Source: Trifolium pratense
Taxonomy: Eukaryota; Streptophyta; Magnoliopsida; Fabales; Fabaceae
DNA length: 64,000 nt
NCBI RefSeq assembly: GCF_020283565.1
Contig: NC_060063.1
Location: 2,666,001-2,730,000 of the forward strand
Reading direction: 5' to 3'
Made by a program: the position numbers and the translations under genes. The stretch's first letter is position 1. Every line of letters starts with the position of its first letter. Positions 46,395 to 58,411 of the stretch are shown piece after piece. A model generated the notes under the pieces. It was given only the letters and a program-made list of their open reading frames with translations. It was not told the DNA's origin and ran no database searches.

Positions 46395-48674
46395 ATAAGC
46401 CCTTCTTCCTTTGCATAAGACTTGTTTCCACACTCTAGGTAGGACATATCCTTTCCTAGTTGGTAAATCTGAATGGTACATAATTTCAGCTTTTGGTACC
46501 CATCTTCTGGGTCCACGCTTGTTAGTCCACAAATGCTTATTATGTTGTCTAGTGTTGGAGAAAGATCTTGGTTTGAAATAATAACCTTTTTGAAACCTTT
46601 TCTTTTGAAATCTGTTATTATTCCAGGATTTGGATTGTTTATGATTCCAGGGTTTGTATTTATCACCAATCCCATGTCTTGATTGATTATATCTACTGAC
46701 TCTAGAATCATAAATAATCTGAGTCCTGTACTCCATCTGAGATTTAGAATTTTTTCTTTTAAGAACTTCTGATCCTTTAGATTGACTAGCTTCAGATACT
46801 GAAGTTCCTTTGGATCCAGAATTTGAAGTTTCAGATGTTGAAGCTTTCAGAACTTCTGAACTAATGTTCTCAGGTTCTGAACAACTTCTATCTTCTGAAC
46901 TTTTCTTTCCAGATCCTGAGGGACTTGGTTCCTCTGAGCTGTCAGCTTCTAAATCACTCAGATCATCATTTTCATTTTCAACCATACCAGGATTCTTTCC
47001 CTCTTCACTTTGTGGAACAACATAATAAACCCAAGATTTTCCAACCTTTTTGGCAGAGGTCTTCAGCTTTGAATATGTTCTACCATATTCATAGCCAAGT
47101 CCCTCTCCTCTATGTCTCATGACATTATAAACAAGATTAGCAGCTTTGCTCTTACCAAGGTTGAGATGCACAAACTGTTGAAGAGCTATTTCCTGCTCAT
47201 CAATAGGTTTGTGACAAACAGCACAACCCTTTTCAAAGTCATTTACTCTATTCAGAGTTTCTTGATACAGACCTTGAAAATGTTCTGCTTGTTCAGTCAG
47301 AGTGTTAAGCTTTTCTTGTAAAACTTTTTGTTTACTTAACACTCTGAGATGTTTCTCAATGACCTTGTTAAGTGCAGTTATAAGTTGAGATTTAGAGCAG
47401 TCAGAAAATACCTCATCAGTTACTTCAGAATCTGATTCTGATTCTGATTCATCGTCTGAGTCTGCATCTGAGTCAGCTGAAGCCATCAGGGCTAGATTTG
47501 CCTCTTCTTCTTCCTCAACTTCTTCCTCAGATGATAGCTCTTCAAAAGTAGCCATCAGACTCTTTTTCAATTTGCTCTTGAATTGTTGCTTCTTTGAGCT
47601 GTATCTTTTGCTTTTGTCTTTAGCAGACATTTCTGGACAATCAGTAATAAAGTGTCCTGGCTTCTTACAGTTGAAGCAGTTCTTCTGATCATCCTTTTTG
47701 CTGACAAAATTTCTGGAGCTGTTACCTCTGAAATTTCTTTTGTTAAATCTGTTCCATTGCTGAAACTTGGTGAATAAAGCAAACTCATCCTCATTCATCT
47801 CATCCTCTTGACCATCAGCAGAAGATTCTTCTTCAATATCAAGAAGCTGAGTCTTAAGAGCCTTAGAAGTAGTCCTAGTTGACTGTAAAGCCACTGACTT
47901 GGACTTCTTCTTAGTTTCTGAGTCAGCATCCAGAACCATCTCATGGCTTCTGAGATTGCTTATCAGAGCTTCAAGACTCAGAGTCTTGAGATTTTGAGCT
48001 TCCTCTATTGCAGTGACCTTGGGTCTCCAAGCAATAGGAAGACTTCTCAGAATCTTCTGAACATGGTCATAGGTGGAATAACTTCTCTTAAGAGCTTTAA
48101 GACCAGATACAAGGATCTGAAACCTTGTAAACATAGTCTCAACGTTTTCATCTTGTTGCATAGTGAATAGTTCATATTGCCTTATCAAAAGACTAGCTTT
48201 AGCCTCTTGAACCTTTTCATTACCATCATAGGTAGCACACATAGAATCAAAGATAGATTTAGCAGTAGACTTGTTCTCTATTCTGACATAATCCTCATGT
48301 CTAATAGCACCAACAACAATGTCCTTTACTCTATGATGCTTAGTGTAGATTTTTAAGTTAGCTGGTGTGAGTAACTTTCTATGCTCAATGGACAATCTTC
48401 CATGTTCATTTAAGTTTTCAAAAGTTACTCCCAACTCAACCAAATCCCACAACTCATGATCAATAGCAGTAATATTGCTATACAATCTCTCTTTCCACCA
48501 CTCAAATAATGAAGCATCACCATTGAATATAGGGGCTTTTCTGTTGCCACTATGTTCATGTGATTCATTACTTAAGTAGTCAAAACCAAAAGCATTTCTA
48601 GGACCACCACCAGCACCACTGGCCTCACCGGCTTCACCGGTTGTTCTAGTACTACTATCATCTCCTCCAGACAT
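46395..48674 (-). CDS. Gag of element A, interrupted by CACTA element C
   Basis: It starts [20 protein letters not shown] about 70 bp inside the 5' LTR. It has the copia Gag (UBN2-type) core ([20 protein letters not shown]), a CCHC zinc knuckle ([14 protein letters not shown]), Asp/Glu/Ser-rich and coiled-coil segments, and a basic C-terminal part ([16 protein letters not shown]). The frame is cut after GRRAY by CACTA element C; the last 40 or so codons lie at 35916-36038. Otherwise it equals B's 801-aa Gag with few changes. Confidence 0.88.
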
Positions 48675-48730
48675 AGTGTTCTCACAAGATCTTTACTGTC
48701 TCACTGTTAAGTGAAAGTAACAGACCAGGT

Positions 48731-48742
48731 GCTCTGATGCCA
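48731..48742 (-). promoter_or_regulatory. Primer binding site of element A
   Basis: TGGCATCAGAGC on the minus strand, two bases from the LTR, matches the initiator tRNA-Met type with one change (T to C). Confidence 0.8.
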
Positions 48743-48744
48743 AT

Positions 48745-49845
48745 TGAAGGTGTGAAAACACAAGAAGGGGGGGTTGAATTGTGTTTTAGTCAAGTTTAAA
48801 ACTTTTTCAAGTTCTTAACTTAACTACAACGGCAGCGGATAAATAACACAATAAACACGATAAGAGAGAGAGAGAGAGATCACACAAGCAATTTATACTG
48901 GTTCCTCTCACAAAACGAGAGTAGTCCAGTCCCCTTGCACTTCCAAGGGAGTTCACTATAATCACACAAGATTACACCTGCTCAAGCACACAAGCAAGAG
49001 ACTTCTCAACAATGCTCAAGCACACAAGCTTAAGACTTCACACTTAAGCACACAAGCTTAAGTTTCTCAAGTAATAGTAAAGTATATAACAATATACAAA
49101 TGCTCTTAACAGAACCTAATGAGAGCCAATACAAAGAGTACAGAGTATTAGACTAAAGTGCAAAAACACTTAACAGAGGTTCAGAGCTTGTATATCTCAG
49201 AGTTCAGAGTTTGTTCAGCGCACGTTCAATTCTTGATAATTCTTAATATATGTATGTAGTTGTAGCTGAATCTTCTAGTATATATACCACTAGAAAAGAG
49301 TCGTTGCAAAAAGAACCGTTGGGGTTGATAATCTTTTGTCTTCAAGCAGTCTGTCTTGATGCAGTTTGGTTGTATCCAAAACTAAGAAAGAGTTTCAGTT
49401 ACTTTGACTACTGCAGAGTGGACTTTCCTTATTCAGCTAACAAAACTGAAGACCCACGTTCTCAAAAGAGGACAGACAAAACAAGAGTAGCTGGACTGAT
49501 CAGGCTTGAAAGGTCCTTTTCTTCATTGGTAGAAGAGTTGACTTGCAAAGGGAATCTTCACAGATATCCAAAAGATCTTCAGAGGTTGATGAAGCTTGTA
49601 ATCAGTCAAGAAGTTCTGAAGACTTCATCCTCTGAATGTTGTAACTTCTGAAGTCTAACATCTTCTGAGCGCTTATGAACTTCTGAATTCACATCCTCTG
49701 AACTTCACTCAGAGCTTATATGATGCTTATATCTGCGCACTTAAAATAAATTTTTAGTCCTTCCAATTGTTTATTAATACTTTGTTATCATCAAAACCTT
49801 TATAGATTTAGGGGCAAACATTTTTAAATCAATTTTGTTCCAACA
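48745..49845 (-). repeat. 5' LTR of element A
   Basis: TG...CA bounded. It includes a row of perfect hairpins: CTCTC/GAGAG (48905-48921), CCCTTG/CAAGGG (48932-48949), and CTTAAG dyads around CACACAAG (near 49024-49060). These lie in the transcribed R/U5 part. Confidence 0.9.
49276..49288 (-). promoter_or_regulatory. TATA box in the 5' LTR of element A
   Basis: GGTATATATACTA on the minus strand. The same site is at 28966-28978 in the 3' LTR and at 61409-61421 in B. Confidence 0.6.
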
Positions 49846-50868
49846 AACTCAACTACGTTAGCAGCGGATAAATAACACAAATAATAACAAGAGAGAGAGA
49901 GAGAGAGAAATCACACAAGCAATTTATACTGGTTCCTCTCACGAAACGAGAGTAGTCCAGTCCCCTTGCACTTCCAAGGGATTTCACTATAATCACACAA
50001 GATTACACCTGCTCAAGCACACAAGCAAGAGACTTCTCAACAATGCTCAAGCACACAAGCTTAAGACTTCACACTTAAGCACACAAGCTTAAGTTTCCTC
50101 AAGTAATAGAAAAGTATATAACAATATACAAATGCTCTTAGATGAACCTAAAGAGAGCAAATACAAAGAGTACAGAGTATTTGGCTAATAGTGCAAAAAC
50201 ACTTGATAAGAGGTTCAGAGCTTGTATACACAGAATTCAGAGTTTGTTCAGCCCACGTTCAATTCTTGATTAATGTTTTTTTTGTAGCTGAATCTTCTAG
50301 TATATATACCACTAGAAAAGAGTCGTTGCAAAAGGAGCCGTTGGAGTTGATAATCTTTTGTCTTCAAGCAGTCTGTCTTGATGCAGTTTGGTTGTATCCA
50401 AAACTAAGAAAGAGTTTCAGTTACTTTGACTACTGCAGAGTGGACTTTCCTTATTCAGCTAACAAAACTGAAGACCCACGTTCTCAAAAGAGGACAGACA
50501 AAACGAGAGTAGCTGAACTGATCAGGCTTGAAAGGTCCTTTTCTTCATTGGTAGAAGAGTTGACTAGCAAAGGGAATCTTCACAGCTTTCAAAGAGATCT
50601 TCAGACTTTGATGAAGCTAGTAGTCAGTCAAGAAGTTCTGAAGACTTCATCCTCTGAACGTTGTAACTTCTGAAGTCTAACATCTTCTGAGCGCTTATGA
50701 ACTTCTGAATTCACATCCTCTGAACTTCACTTCAGAGCTTATCTGGTGCTTATATCTGCGCACTTAAAATAAATTTTTAGTCCTTCCAATTGTTTATTAA
50801 TACTTTGTTATCATCAAAACCTTTATAGATTTAGGGGCAAACATTTTTAAATCAATTTTGTTCCAACA
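49846..50868 (-). repeat. Main part of the 3' LTR of element B
   Basis: It starts with the duplicated AACTC and continues the LTR sequence broken off at 28436. It matches 60964-61979 with one clear base change (CACGAAACG for CACAAAACG) and GA-repeat length changes. Confidence 0.9.
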
Positions 50869-51456
50869 ATCTCCCCCTTTTTGATGATGACAAACATAAG
50901 TATTAATTGACAATTGTTGTTAAATTAACTTATCATGTTTCTCTTAGGTTTATGAGGTTTGCAAGCTCCCCTAAGATTGATATTCCTTAAAGCCAAAACT
51001 TTAGGTTATATCCATGATATTTTAATTTAGTATAAGATTAAGATAATTTGAAATAAAACAAGTTTCATATCTTTCTTCAGAGTGAGAGGTTTGCAAGCTC
51101 TCCCCCTAAGTCTCATAAGGCTAAGTTAAAATTGCACTCTTAACTTATCCTTACTTATGAAATTTATTTTAGTTTCAACTAACTTAGTCTCCGCATTAAA
51201 ATTCGTAAAACAACTTAAAAGTAACAACTTTTAATTTAACGGATAAAAGCGAGATAAAAGGCGTGGTTTCAGTTTTGAAGCTTATCACATATCAATTAAT
51301 GCGTAACTACTCCCCCTTTTGTCATTATCAAAAAGTAAGAAAAAATTTATATAACCAAGACAGTCAAAGAAAGAAGAGTGGTTGTTACAAAGGTGAATTA
51401 ATTTCAAAGACAGAAAACAACGCGCTTAAAAGGTTATAAAAGGTAAACGAGTGAAC
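50869..51456. other. Polypurine tract and spacer of element B
   Basis: The minus strand carries CAAAAAGGGGGAGAT next to the LTR and additional GGGGGAG stretches, as in A at 29536-30125. No element gene. Confidence 0.6.
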
Positions 51457-51822
51457 ATGCCTTCTTCAAGTAAAAACAAGAGAAAACGAGTAAATCAAGA
51501 GAGACTAGGAAGAATGAAAAGATTTAGTTTACGCATCGCAGAGTTTAAGAGAAAGAAGGACGAAGAGAAACGCGAAAACGATGAGAAAGATAAAGAAGAC
51601 AACAAGAAACCACAAGATGCTGAGATTATAATCATCTCATCAGATTCTGAAGCTGAAGAGAATGAAGATGATGCTGACTATGTTGAGTTTTTGGCTAGCT
51701 ATGTTCCAGAAGAGGAACAAGAAGAAGAAGAAGAAGAGCAAAACCCGGATCCCATAGAAATTTCATCAGAGGATGCTGAGGAGAAATCTGAGATTTCTTC
51801 TGAGTATTATCCATCTGATTAG
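51457..51822 (+). CDS. Reverse-strand acidic ORF of element B (121 aa)
   Basis: Counterpart of 30126-30491, with the same length and stop position. It starts MPSSSKNKRKRVNQERLG and keeps KRFSLRIAEFKRKK, IIIISSDSEAEENEDDADYV and the EISS..AEEKSEISS end. Differences are mostly Lys/Arg/Asn or Asp/Glu exchanges that keep the charge plan. AATAAA follows at 51881-51886. The frame is antisense to the element's own transcript. Function unknown. Confidence 0.5.
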   Translation: MPSSSKNKRKRVNQERLGRMKRFSLRIAEFKRKKDEEKRENDEKDKEDNKKPQDAEIIIISSDSEAEENEDDADYVEFLASYVPEEEQEEEEEEQNPDPIEISSEDAEEKSEISSEYYPSD

Positions 51823-52079
51823 GATTAGGTTGTCTTTTTCTTTTTCTTTTTACCAATGTACTCAACATGGTTAAAGCATTAATAAAAATTTTCGTTTTAA
51901 AAGCATCTTGTGTTCTTATGGTCTTATTTAACAGAGAAAGTTGGCACAAAAAATAATACCAAAACACATACCTAACAAAAGAAATTGTTTAGACAAGATA
52001 TGAATAACAAGTTCAGAAAACAAACATCACAAAAAAAATAAGCAAAACATAAAAACATAAAGAAAATGTGCATAGAATC

Positions 52080-54800
52080 CTAGGGTTTCTTAAGGAAGGC
52101 TAAGAGTTGGTCAAATTTGTCGTTCAAAGATCCCACATTGGAAACTAAACCATCCACTTTGGTTTCCAATGTTTGGTGAGCAGCTCTTTGCCTTTCCAAA
52201 CCTTCTTGTTGCTCCCTCAGAGCTTCTTGAAAGATCTGCAACTGATCAATAACCATAGGAGCTTGATCTTGAACCAAAGGCACTTGTTCTTCAACCAAAG
52301 GTGCCTTGCCTTTATCAGAGGGTTCACCTTCCTCTGGATAGTCAATCATCAGCACATCCTCTTGATTCTGAGAAGCCAGCACATCATCCTCTGAAAAGTC
52401 CTCGGGATGCAACTCATTTGCCAACTGGGCAACTCTTGCAGCAGCTTCTTCTAACCTTTCAGACTCAGACCTCTGATCTTCAAGACTCTGAAACAGCTTG
52501 GAGTCTATCCAGATGACTTTGAAAGCGTTCAGACGTTGTTCAGCAGCAGCAAGTGCTTCCAGCTTAGCACGTTCAGATTCAGCATGATTAAAAGTGGTTA
52601 ACCTTTTCAATTCAGCCCTAGCCAGACTTTCCCTCATGAAGCTTATCACATCCAAGTCTCTTCTTCCAATCACAGCCTTAATTCCCTCAGCAGCACCATC
52701 CAAAGCATTGCAAATCCTTGCCTTAATGCTTGAAACTTCCAAATCCACATCAGAAGGACAAACTAGAAACCTGTCCTTTAGCAGAGATAATCTAACCAAG
52801 TCATCATGAAACTGAGTGGATAGATTACTAAAAGGGTTAGATGATGAGGGTGAAGGATTGGGAATGGTAGAGAAGTTTGGTGTTTCAGTAGCAGGGTTGT
52901 CAATAATAACAACTTCTGCCTCTGAATGCTTGGGGGCACAAGTATATTCAGCACTTGGTTGAGGTTGAGGTTCAGGGGTTGATTCAGATGATGAGATGTC
53001 AGAGGTTGATTCAGGATAAATGTGTTCAGGGGATGGTTCAGGAGATTTGTGGTCAGCTGTTGGTTCAGGGTTAGATTGTTCAGGAGATTTAAGTTGGGAT
53101 GATGGTTCAGCAAGTTTAATTGGAGATGGTTGTTTTGTGGTTGAAGCTTGTTCAGGGTTAGGAATAAGTGATTTAGGTTCAGATGGTGATATGATAGGTG
53201 TTTCTTTTTGTGGTTGAGGTTGAGGTGATTTAGGTTTAGGAGGTGATGAAGGTTTCTGGGTGAAGGTTTGGTTATTCAGAGGATCTGGACTAAGATGTTT
53301 CTCTAGTTCAGACAAAGGGTTGTCAGAGGTTGGAATATCAGAGGTTGGTAAAACAGTTCTGAGAGGTTTGGTGTAACCTATTCCAATCTCATTTTCATTA
53401 AAGATGTACTTAGTAGACTTACCTTTACCTTTAGGAGTAGAAGCAGGTCTTTTCCTCAACCTTGCAGCCAGAGTCTCTTCATCAGATTCAGTCTCATCTT
53501 CTGACTCAGTCTCTTCAGATGAACTGTCTACCTCAACAACAGTAGGCTTTTTGGAAGCTCCTTCAGCAGCCTTGTTTGCAGTTTCTTCATGCTTCTTCTT
53601 TGTTCTCTGTTCAGCATCAGCTTGCTCCACCTTAATCCTTTTCTGAGCCAAAAGGTCTGGCTTAGGTAGATCATCTTGAGCTTCAGCCTTTCTCTTTTGC
53701 TTCCTAGAAGGGTTATACTGGTTTGCAGGAGCCTTTGGAACCATACTCCTATCAACAACAAAACCTTCTTTTCTGAGCACTTCTAAGTAGTCCTGAATCA
53801 CATGCTCAGCATCAGCTTCAGATATAACTGGGTAGCCTTCTATGTACAGACGATCTTCAAGCCTAACAGAGAACTCTTGTGGAGGAGCAACAGGCTTAGA
53901 TGCAATCAAACGCATCTTGGACAGAAAACTAGCATTCAGAATCTCTGGATAAAACTTCTTCTGAACCAGTTCTGGGTGGAATTTCTGCAAGTTCTGAACC
54001 ACGTGACCTTGATATAGAAGATCTGACAGCAACCTGGGATAAACTATAGTAGTTTTCCTCTGAGACTTACTTGCAAAAATTGCTTCACAAATCCGTTCAA
54101 AAAAGTAATCTCCAAGATTAACTCTCTTCCTTGTCAGAAGGAAATATAACAAATGACGATGCGTCCAGGAGATTGTATCAGTCCCTCCAACTCTTGGACT
54201 GATGGAAGCAAGGATTATCTTGAACAAAACTCTGCACTCGTCAGTCAATCCTTTGACTTTCCCTTTCAGCTTGAAGTCAGTGCAGATGAGATGCAGAAGA
54301 TCATCTCTATATCTGGTATCCTTTTCAAAAGCATCTAACTCTATCCCAGAGTTAGGTAGACCAAGAAGGGCATTGAAATGAATTGGTGAGAAAGCCATAT
54401 TCATCCCACAGATGTTAGACCTAATCTGAACACCTGTAAATTCCAGCAAGCCCATTTCCTTCCTAGTTTTACCCTTCAGACTAGGATTCCTCTCAATAGC
54501 AGCAATCTCTTCCTTCTTTGCTTCATGTTTATCAAACACTCTTGCTTTCATCCAAAATTTCTTAAGCAAGTCTGGGTAGATAGGACCGTTAAGCATGTCG
54601 AAGTACTTATCCCATCTTTGTGATGTAAAGTACTGCTTAACTTCAAAGCCGTTTGCAGAAAGACTATCAAAGTCCACAATCTTCTCAGACAGAAAGCAGA
54701 GTTCAGATTCAGGAAATTCCATCTCGTTCCCAACAATCTGAAGGTTCTTGAACATAAACGGTGGAATCTTTGTTGAAGAAGATGACGAAGGTCCGGCCAT
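52080..54800 (-). CDS. ORF2 of element B, downstream of pol (906 aa)
   Basis: It begins MAGPSSSSSTKIPPFMFKNL. The first 310 or so residues (including [40 protein letters not shown] and [20 protein letters not shown]) form the domain annotated in plants as putative transposon or envelope-like protein. Then come a basic linker, an acidic Ser/Glu stretch, a long Pro/Ser/Glu-rich low-complexity region, and coiled-coil helices (about residues 700-900). It occupies the place of the env-like ORF of SIRE/Maximus elements. No signal peptide or clear membrane helix is seen, so an envelope role is doubtful. It is intact. Confidence 0.8.
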   Translation of the reverse strand: MAGPSSSSSTKIPPFMFKNLQIVGNEMEFPESELCFLSEKIVDFDSLSANGFEVKQYFTSQRWDKYFDMLNGPIYPDLLKKFWMKARVFDKHEAKKEEIAAIERNPSLKGKTRKEMGLLEFTGVQIRSNICGMNMAFSPIHFNALLGLPNSGIELDAFEKDTRYRDDLLHLICTDFKLKGKVKGLTDECRVLFKIILASISPRVGGTDTISWTHRHLLYFLLTRKRVNLGDYFFERICEAIFASKSQRKTTIVYPRLLSDLLYQGHVVQNLQKFHPELVQKKFYPEILNASFLSKMRLIASKPVAPPQEFSVRLEDRLYIEGYPVISEADAEHVIQDYLEVLRKEGFVVDRSMVPKAPANQYNPSRKQKRKAEAQDDLPKPDLLAQKRIKVEQADAEQRTKKKHEETANKAAEGASKKPTVVEVDSSSEETESEDETESDEETLAARLRKRPASTPKGKGKSTKYIFNENEIGIGYTKPLRTVLPTSDIPTSDNPLSELEKHLSPDPLNNQTFTQKPSSPPKPKSPQPQPQKETPIISPSEPKSLIPNPEQASTTKQPSPIKLAEPSSQLKSPEQSNPEPTADHKSPEPSPEHIYPESTSDISSSESTPEPQPQPSAEYTCAPKHSEAEVVIIDNPATETPNFSTIPNPSPSSSNPFSNLSTQFHDDLVRLSLLKDRFLVCPSDVDLEVSSIKARICNALDGAAEGIKAVIGRRDLDVISFMRESLARAELKRLTTFNHAESERAKLEALAAAEQRLNAFKVIWIDSKLFQSLEDQRSESERLEEAAARVAQLANELHPEDFSEDDVLASQNQEDVLMIDYPEEGEPSDKGKAPLVEEQVPLVQDQAPMVIDQLQIFQEALREQQEGLERQRAAHQTLETKVDGLVSNVGSLNDKFDQLLAFLKKP

Positions 54801-55250
54801 TGTTGGAGATTAGGGTAGGGTTTGGAAACTAACGAGAGAGAGAGAAAGTGTGTTGGAGGTTTAGAGAGAATATGAAAGTGTAGGTTGTGAAAGTGAATAG
54901 TGTGCAAGTGTATTGTGTAAGTTTATTTAAATGAGTACAGTTAACACAGAAATGGCAAATTTAGGAAGTTACGCTAATTGACAGAAAGTTGAATACCAAA
55001 AATCATCATTAACCACCCACTACCTGACACACGTAGACCACGTGCAAAAATTTACTCGGTAACTGCTATTTTAATGGACAACTGTTCAGCAGTGAATACT
55101 AAACGTTTCCCACTTAAATAGTTCAGAGCCTCTGAGATATTTAAAATTCTCTATCAGAGTTAAGTACTTCAGAGCTTGTGTTTCAGATGTTCTGAATCAT
55201 AAGTTCTGATATACATAACCTCTTACACTTTAATCGCCAAAAACAATTTT
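54801..55250. other. Spacer between pol and ORF2 in element B
   Basis: 450 bp without a gene. A GA-rich leader (AGAGAGAGAGAAAGT on plus) precedes ORF2. A subgenomic or spliced message could start here, which is inference. This spacer is part of what element A lost. Confidence 0.5.
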
Positions 55251-58200
55251 TCATTCAGAGATTGAAAACATGTTCAGATGTTTCTTTATAAAATCAAATC
55301 TTTCAACAGATAAAGCTTTAGTAAATATATCAGCCCATTGATTTTCAGTATCAACAAACTTAATATCTATAATGCCTCTCTGAACATAATCTCTGATAAA
55401 ATGGTGTTTAATTTCAATATGTTTGGCTCTAGAGTGTAGAATAGGATTTTTAGATAAATGAATGGCTGCAGTATTATCACAATATAAAGGAATATTGTTA
55501 CTGCTTACCTGATAATCTTCTAACTGATATTTTAACCAGAGTAGTTGTGTGCAACACTTAGCTGCTGAAATGTATTCTGCTTCTGCTGTAGACAAAGCTA
55601 TAGTAGTTTGTCTTTTACTAGCCCAGGAGATAAGGTTTTCACCAACAAATTGACAATTGCCACTTGTGGATTTTCTTTCAATTTTATCTCCAGCATAGTC
55701 AGCATCACAGAATCCATTTAGCACATAATCATTGGATTTCTTATAGAGAAGTCCAAGATTAGTTGTTCCTTTCAGATACCTAAAGATTCTCTTTACAGCA
55801 GTAAGATGAGATTCTCTGGGATCTGACTGAAATCTTGCACATAAGCAAACACTGAATAAAATATCTGGTCTAGAGGCTGTCAGATAGAGTAAGGAACCAA
55901 TCATACCTCTGTAGACCTTTTGATCTACCTTTCCTTCATCATCTGACTTGCTCATGTTGGTAGTTGGATGCATAGGAGTGTTCATTATCTTGCAGTCATC
56001 TAGATTGAATTTCTTCAGAAGTTCTTTAGTGTATTTTGATTGATGAACATAAGTTCCTTCCTTCTTCTGATTGATTTGAATTCCAAGAAAGAACTTCAAC
56101 TCTCCCATCATGCTCATTTCAAATTCATCCTGCATTATCTTAGAGAAATTCTTGCACAAAGCAGCATTAGTTGAACCAAAAATAATATCATCAACATAAA
56201 TTTGAATGATTAAAATGTCTTCTTTGGTTGTTTTTCTAAAGAGTGTGCAATCAACCTTTCCTTTCTCAAAACCCTTTTCCAGAAGAAAATTACTGAGTCT
56301 ATCATACCAAGCTCTTGGAGCTTGTTTCAGACCATACAGTGATTTCTTTAGTTTAAAAACATGTTATGGGTTTGAGACATCTTCAAAACCAGGAGGTTGC
56401 TTAACATATACCTCTTCAGAAATGAAACCATTTAAGAAGGCACTCTTAACATCCATCTGATATAAGGTTATTCCATGATTAACAGCATAAGATAGAAGTA
56501 ACCTTATTGCTTCAAGTCTAGCAACTGGTGCAAAGGTTTCAGTATAGTCAATCCCCTCTTGTTGACTATAACCTTGTGCAACCAATCTAGCCTTGTTTCT
56601 TACCACTTCACCTTGTTCATTCAGCTTGTTTCTGAATACCCATTTTGTTCCAATAATGTTCTTGTGTGAAGGTTTAGGCACTAGAGTCCATACATCATTC
56701 CTTTGAAATTGATTCAGCTCTTCTTGCATTGCTACAATCCAAGCATCATCTTTCAGAGCTTCATCAATCTTTGAAGGTTCCATCATTGAGATAAGACCAA
56801 CTAAAGATTCCTCATTTCTCAGTTGAGATCTTGTCTTCCTTGGACTGTCCTTGTTGCCTAATATCAGTTCCTCTGGATGTGATGATTTGTATTTGAAAGT
56901 ATTTCTTGGGGGCTCATCATCTTCAGACTCATCAACATCAGGTTCAGCAGTTGCTTCAGTTATTTGTTGTTCAGAGTCTGTAGGAACTGTTGTGTTCAGA
57001 GGTTCTTCAGAGAATGGATGTTCTGAGTAGTTTGGAATATCTGAATATTGATCCTCTGATACCTGAAATCTAGACAAACCTTCCACAAGCTCTGACACTT
57101 GGTCAGGCTCTTTGTCATCAAATTTGACATGCATACTTTCTTCCACAGTGTGTGTTTCAGAAATATACAGTCTGTATGCTTTTGAGCGTTCAGAGTATCC
57201 TATAAAGATACCCTTGTAACCTCTAGCATCAAATTTCTTTAGATGGACTTTGTTATTTAAGATGTAACACGTACATCCAAACTGATGAAAATAAGAAATA
57301 TCAGGTTTTCTTCCTTTGAACAATTCATAAGCAGTTTTGTTCAACTTAGATCTGATATAGATTCTATTTTGAACATAACATGCTGTGTTTACAGCTTCTG
57401 CCCATAAAAACTTTGCTACATTAGTTTCATGCATCATGGTTCTGGCCATTTCTTGCAGAGTTCTATTCTTCCTTTCAACAACCCCATTTTGTTGAGGTGT
57501 TCTAGGAGAAGAGAATTCATGCAGAATACCATATTTTTCACAAAAGTTTTCAAAAGGTTCATTTTCAAATTCTCCACCATGATCACTTCTAACTTTTAAA
57601 ATAGTGTAGCCTTTTTCATTTTGAATTTGTTTGCAGAAGATGCTAAACTCATCATAAGCTTCATCTTTTGTTCTTAGGAATTTTACCCAAGTCCATCTAC
57701 TGTAATCATCAACAATTACCAACCCATACTTCTTTCCATTGATAGAGGCAGTGTGAACTGGCCCAAAAAGATCAATGTGAAGAAGTTCCAATGGTCTTGA
57801 GGTAGAGACAATGTTTTTAGGTTTAAAAGATGATTTTGTAATCTTTCCTTTTTGACATGAACCACAAAGTGTGTTTGAGTGATATTTGATTTTAGGTAAT
57901 CCTCTGACAAGGTCAAGCTTACTAAGCTTAGAGATTAACCTCCAGTTAGCATGGCCTAACCTCTTGTGCCAGATCCATTTTTCTTCACTCAAGGTCAAAA
58001 GACACATCACTTTTTGTTCATTCAAATCAGAAAGATTAATTTTATAAACATTGTTCTTTCTCAGACCTTTGAATATCATGGAGTTATCAGATTGTTTAGA
58101 CACAGTACATGATTCCTTATTAAAGACAACTACATAACCATTGTCGCAAAATTGACTTATGCTCAATAGGTTATGTTTGAGTCCATCTACTAACCAAACA

Positions 58201-58409
58201 TCATTAATAGATAGGGAAGAATTACCTACTGTACCTGTACCTATTATCTTTCCTTTTTGATTGCCTCCAAAGCCAACAGATCCTCCTTCTTTCATAGTCA
58301 GCTTAGAAAATAGTTGTTTGTCACCAGTCATATGCCTTGAACATCCACTATCCAGATACCATGAGTGTTTCATGATATTTCTTTGAGTGGCAGGCTGTAT
58401 GAGAAACAA
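55251..58409 (-). pseudogene. Pol of element B with one premature stop
   Basis: The frame holds protease ([14 protein letters not shown]), integrase ([22 protein letters not shown]), reverse transcriptase ([23 protein letters not shown]) and full RNase H to the end ([53 protein letters not shown]). At 56364-56366 a TAA stands where A has GAA (Glu) in [10 protein letters not shown], cutting the protein in the middle of reverse transcriptase. The frame is otherwise continuous. Pol starts one base back (-1) relative to the gag stop at 58412. Confidence 0.88.
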
Positions 58410-58411
58410 CT

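Larger units (their letters stand above)
28437..49845 (-). mobile_element. Element A: SIRE/Maximus-type copia retrotransposon inserted in B's LTR
   Basis: LTRs are 28437-29535 and 48745-49845. The target duplication is AACTC (28432-28436, 49846-49850). Un-nested length is about 11.05 kb, roughly 1.1 kb less than B because of one internal deletion. The LTRs differ only by a GA-repeat length and a base or two, so it is very young. Its gag is split by CACTA element C, and pol is fused to ORF2. It belongs to the same family as B: the gag and pol products are nearly identical. Confidence 0.93.
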
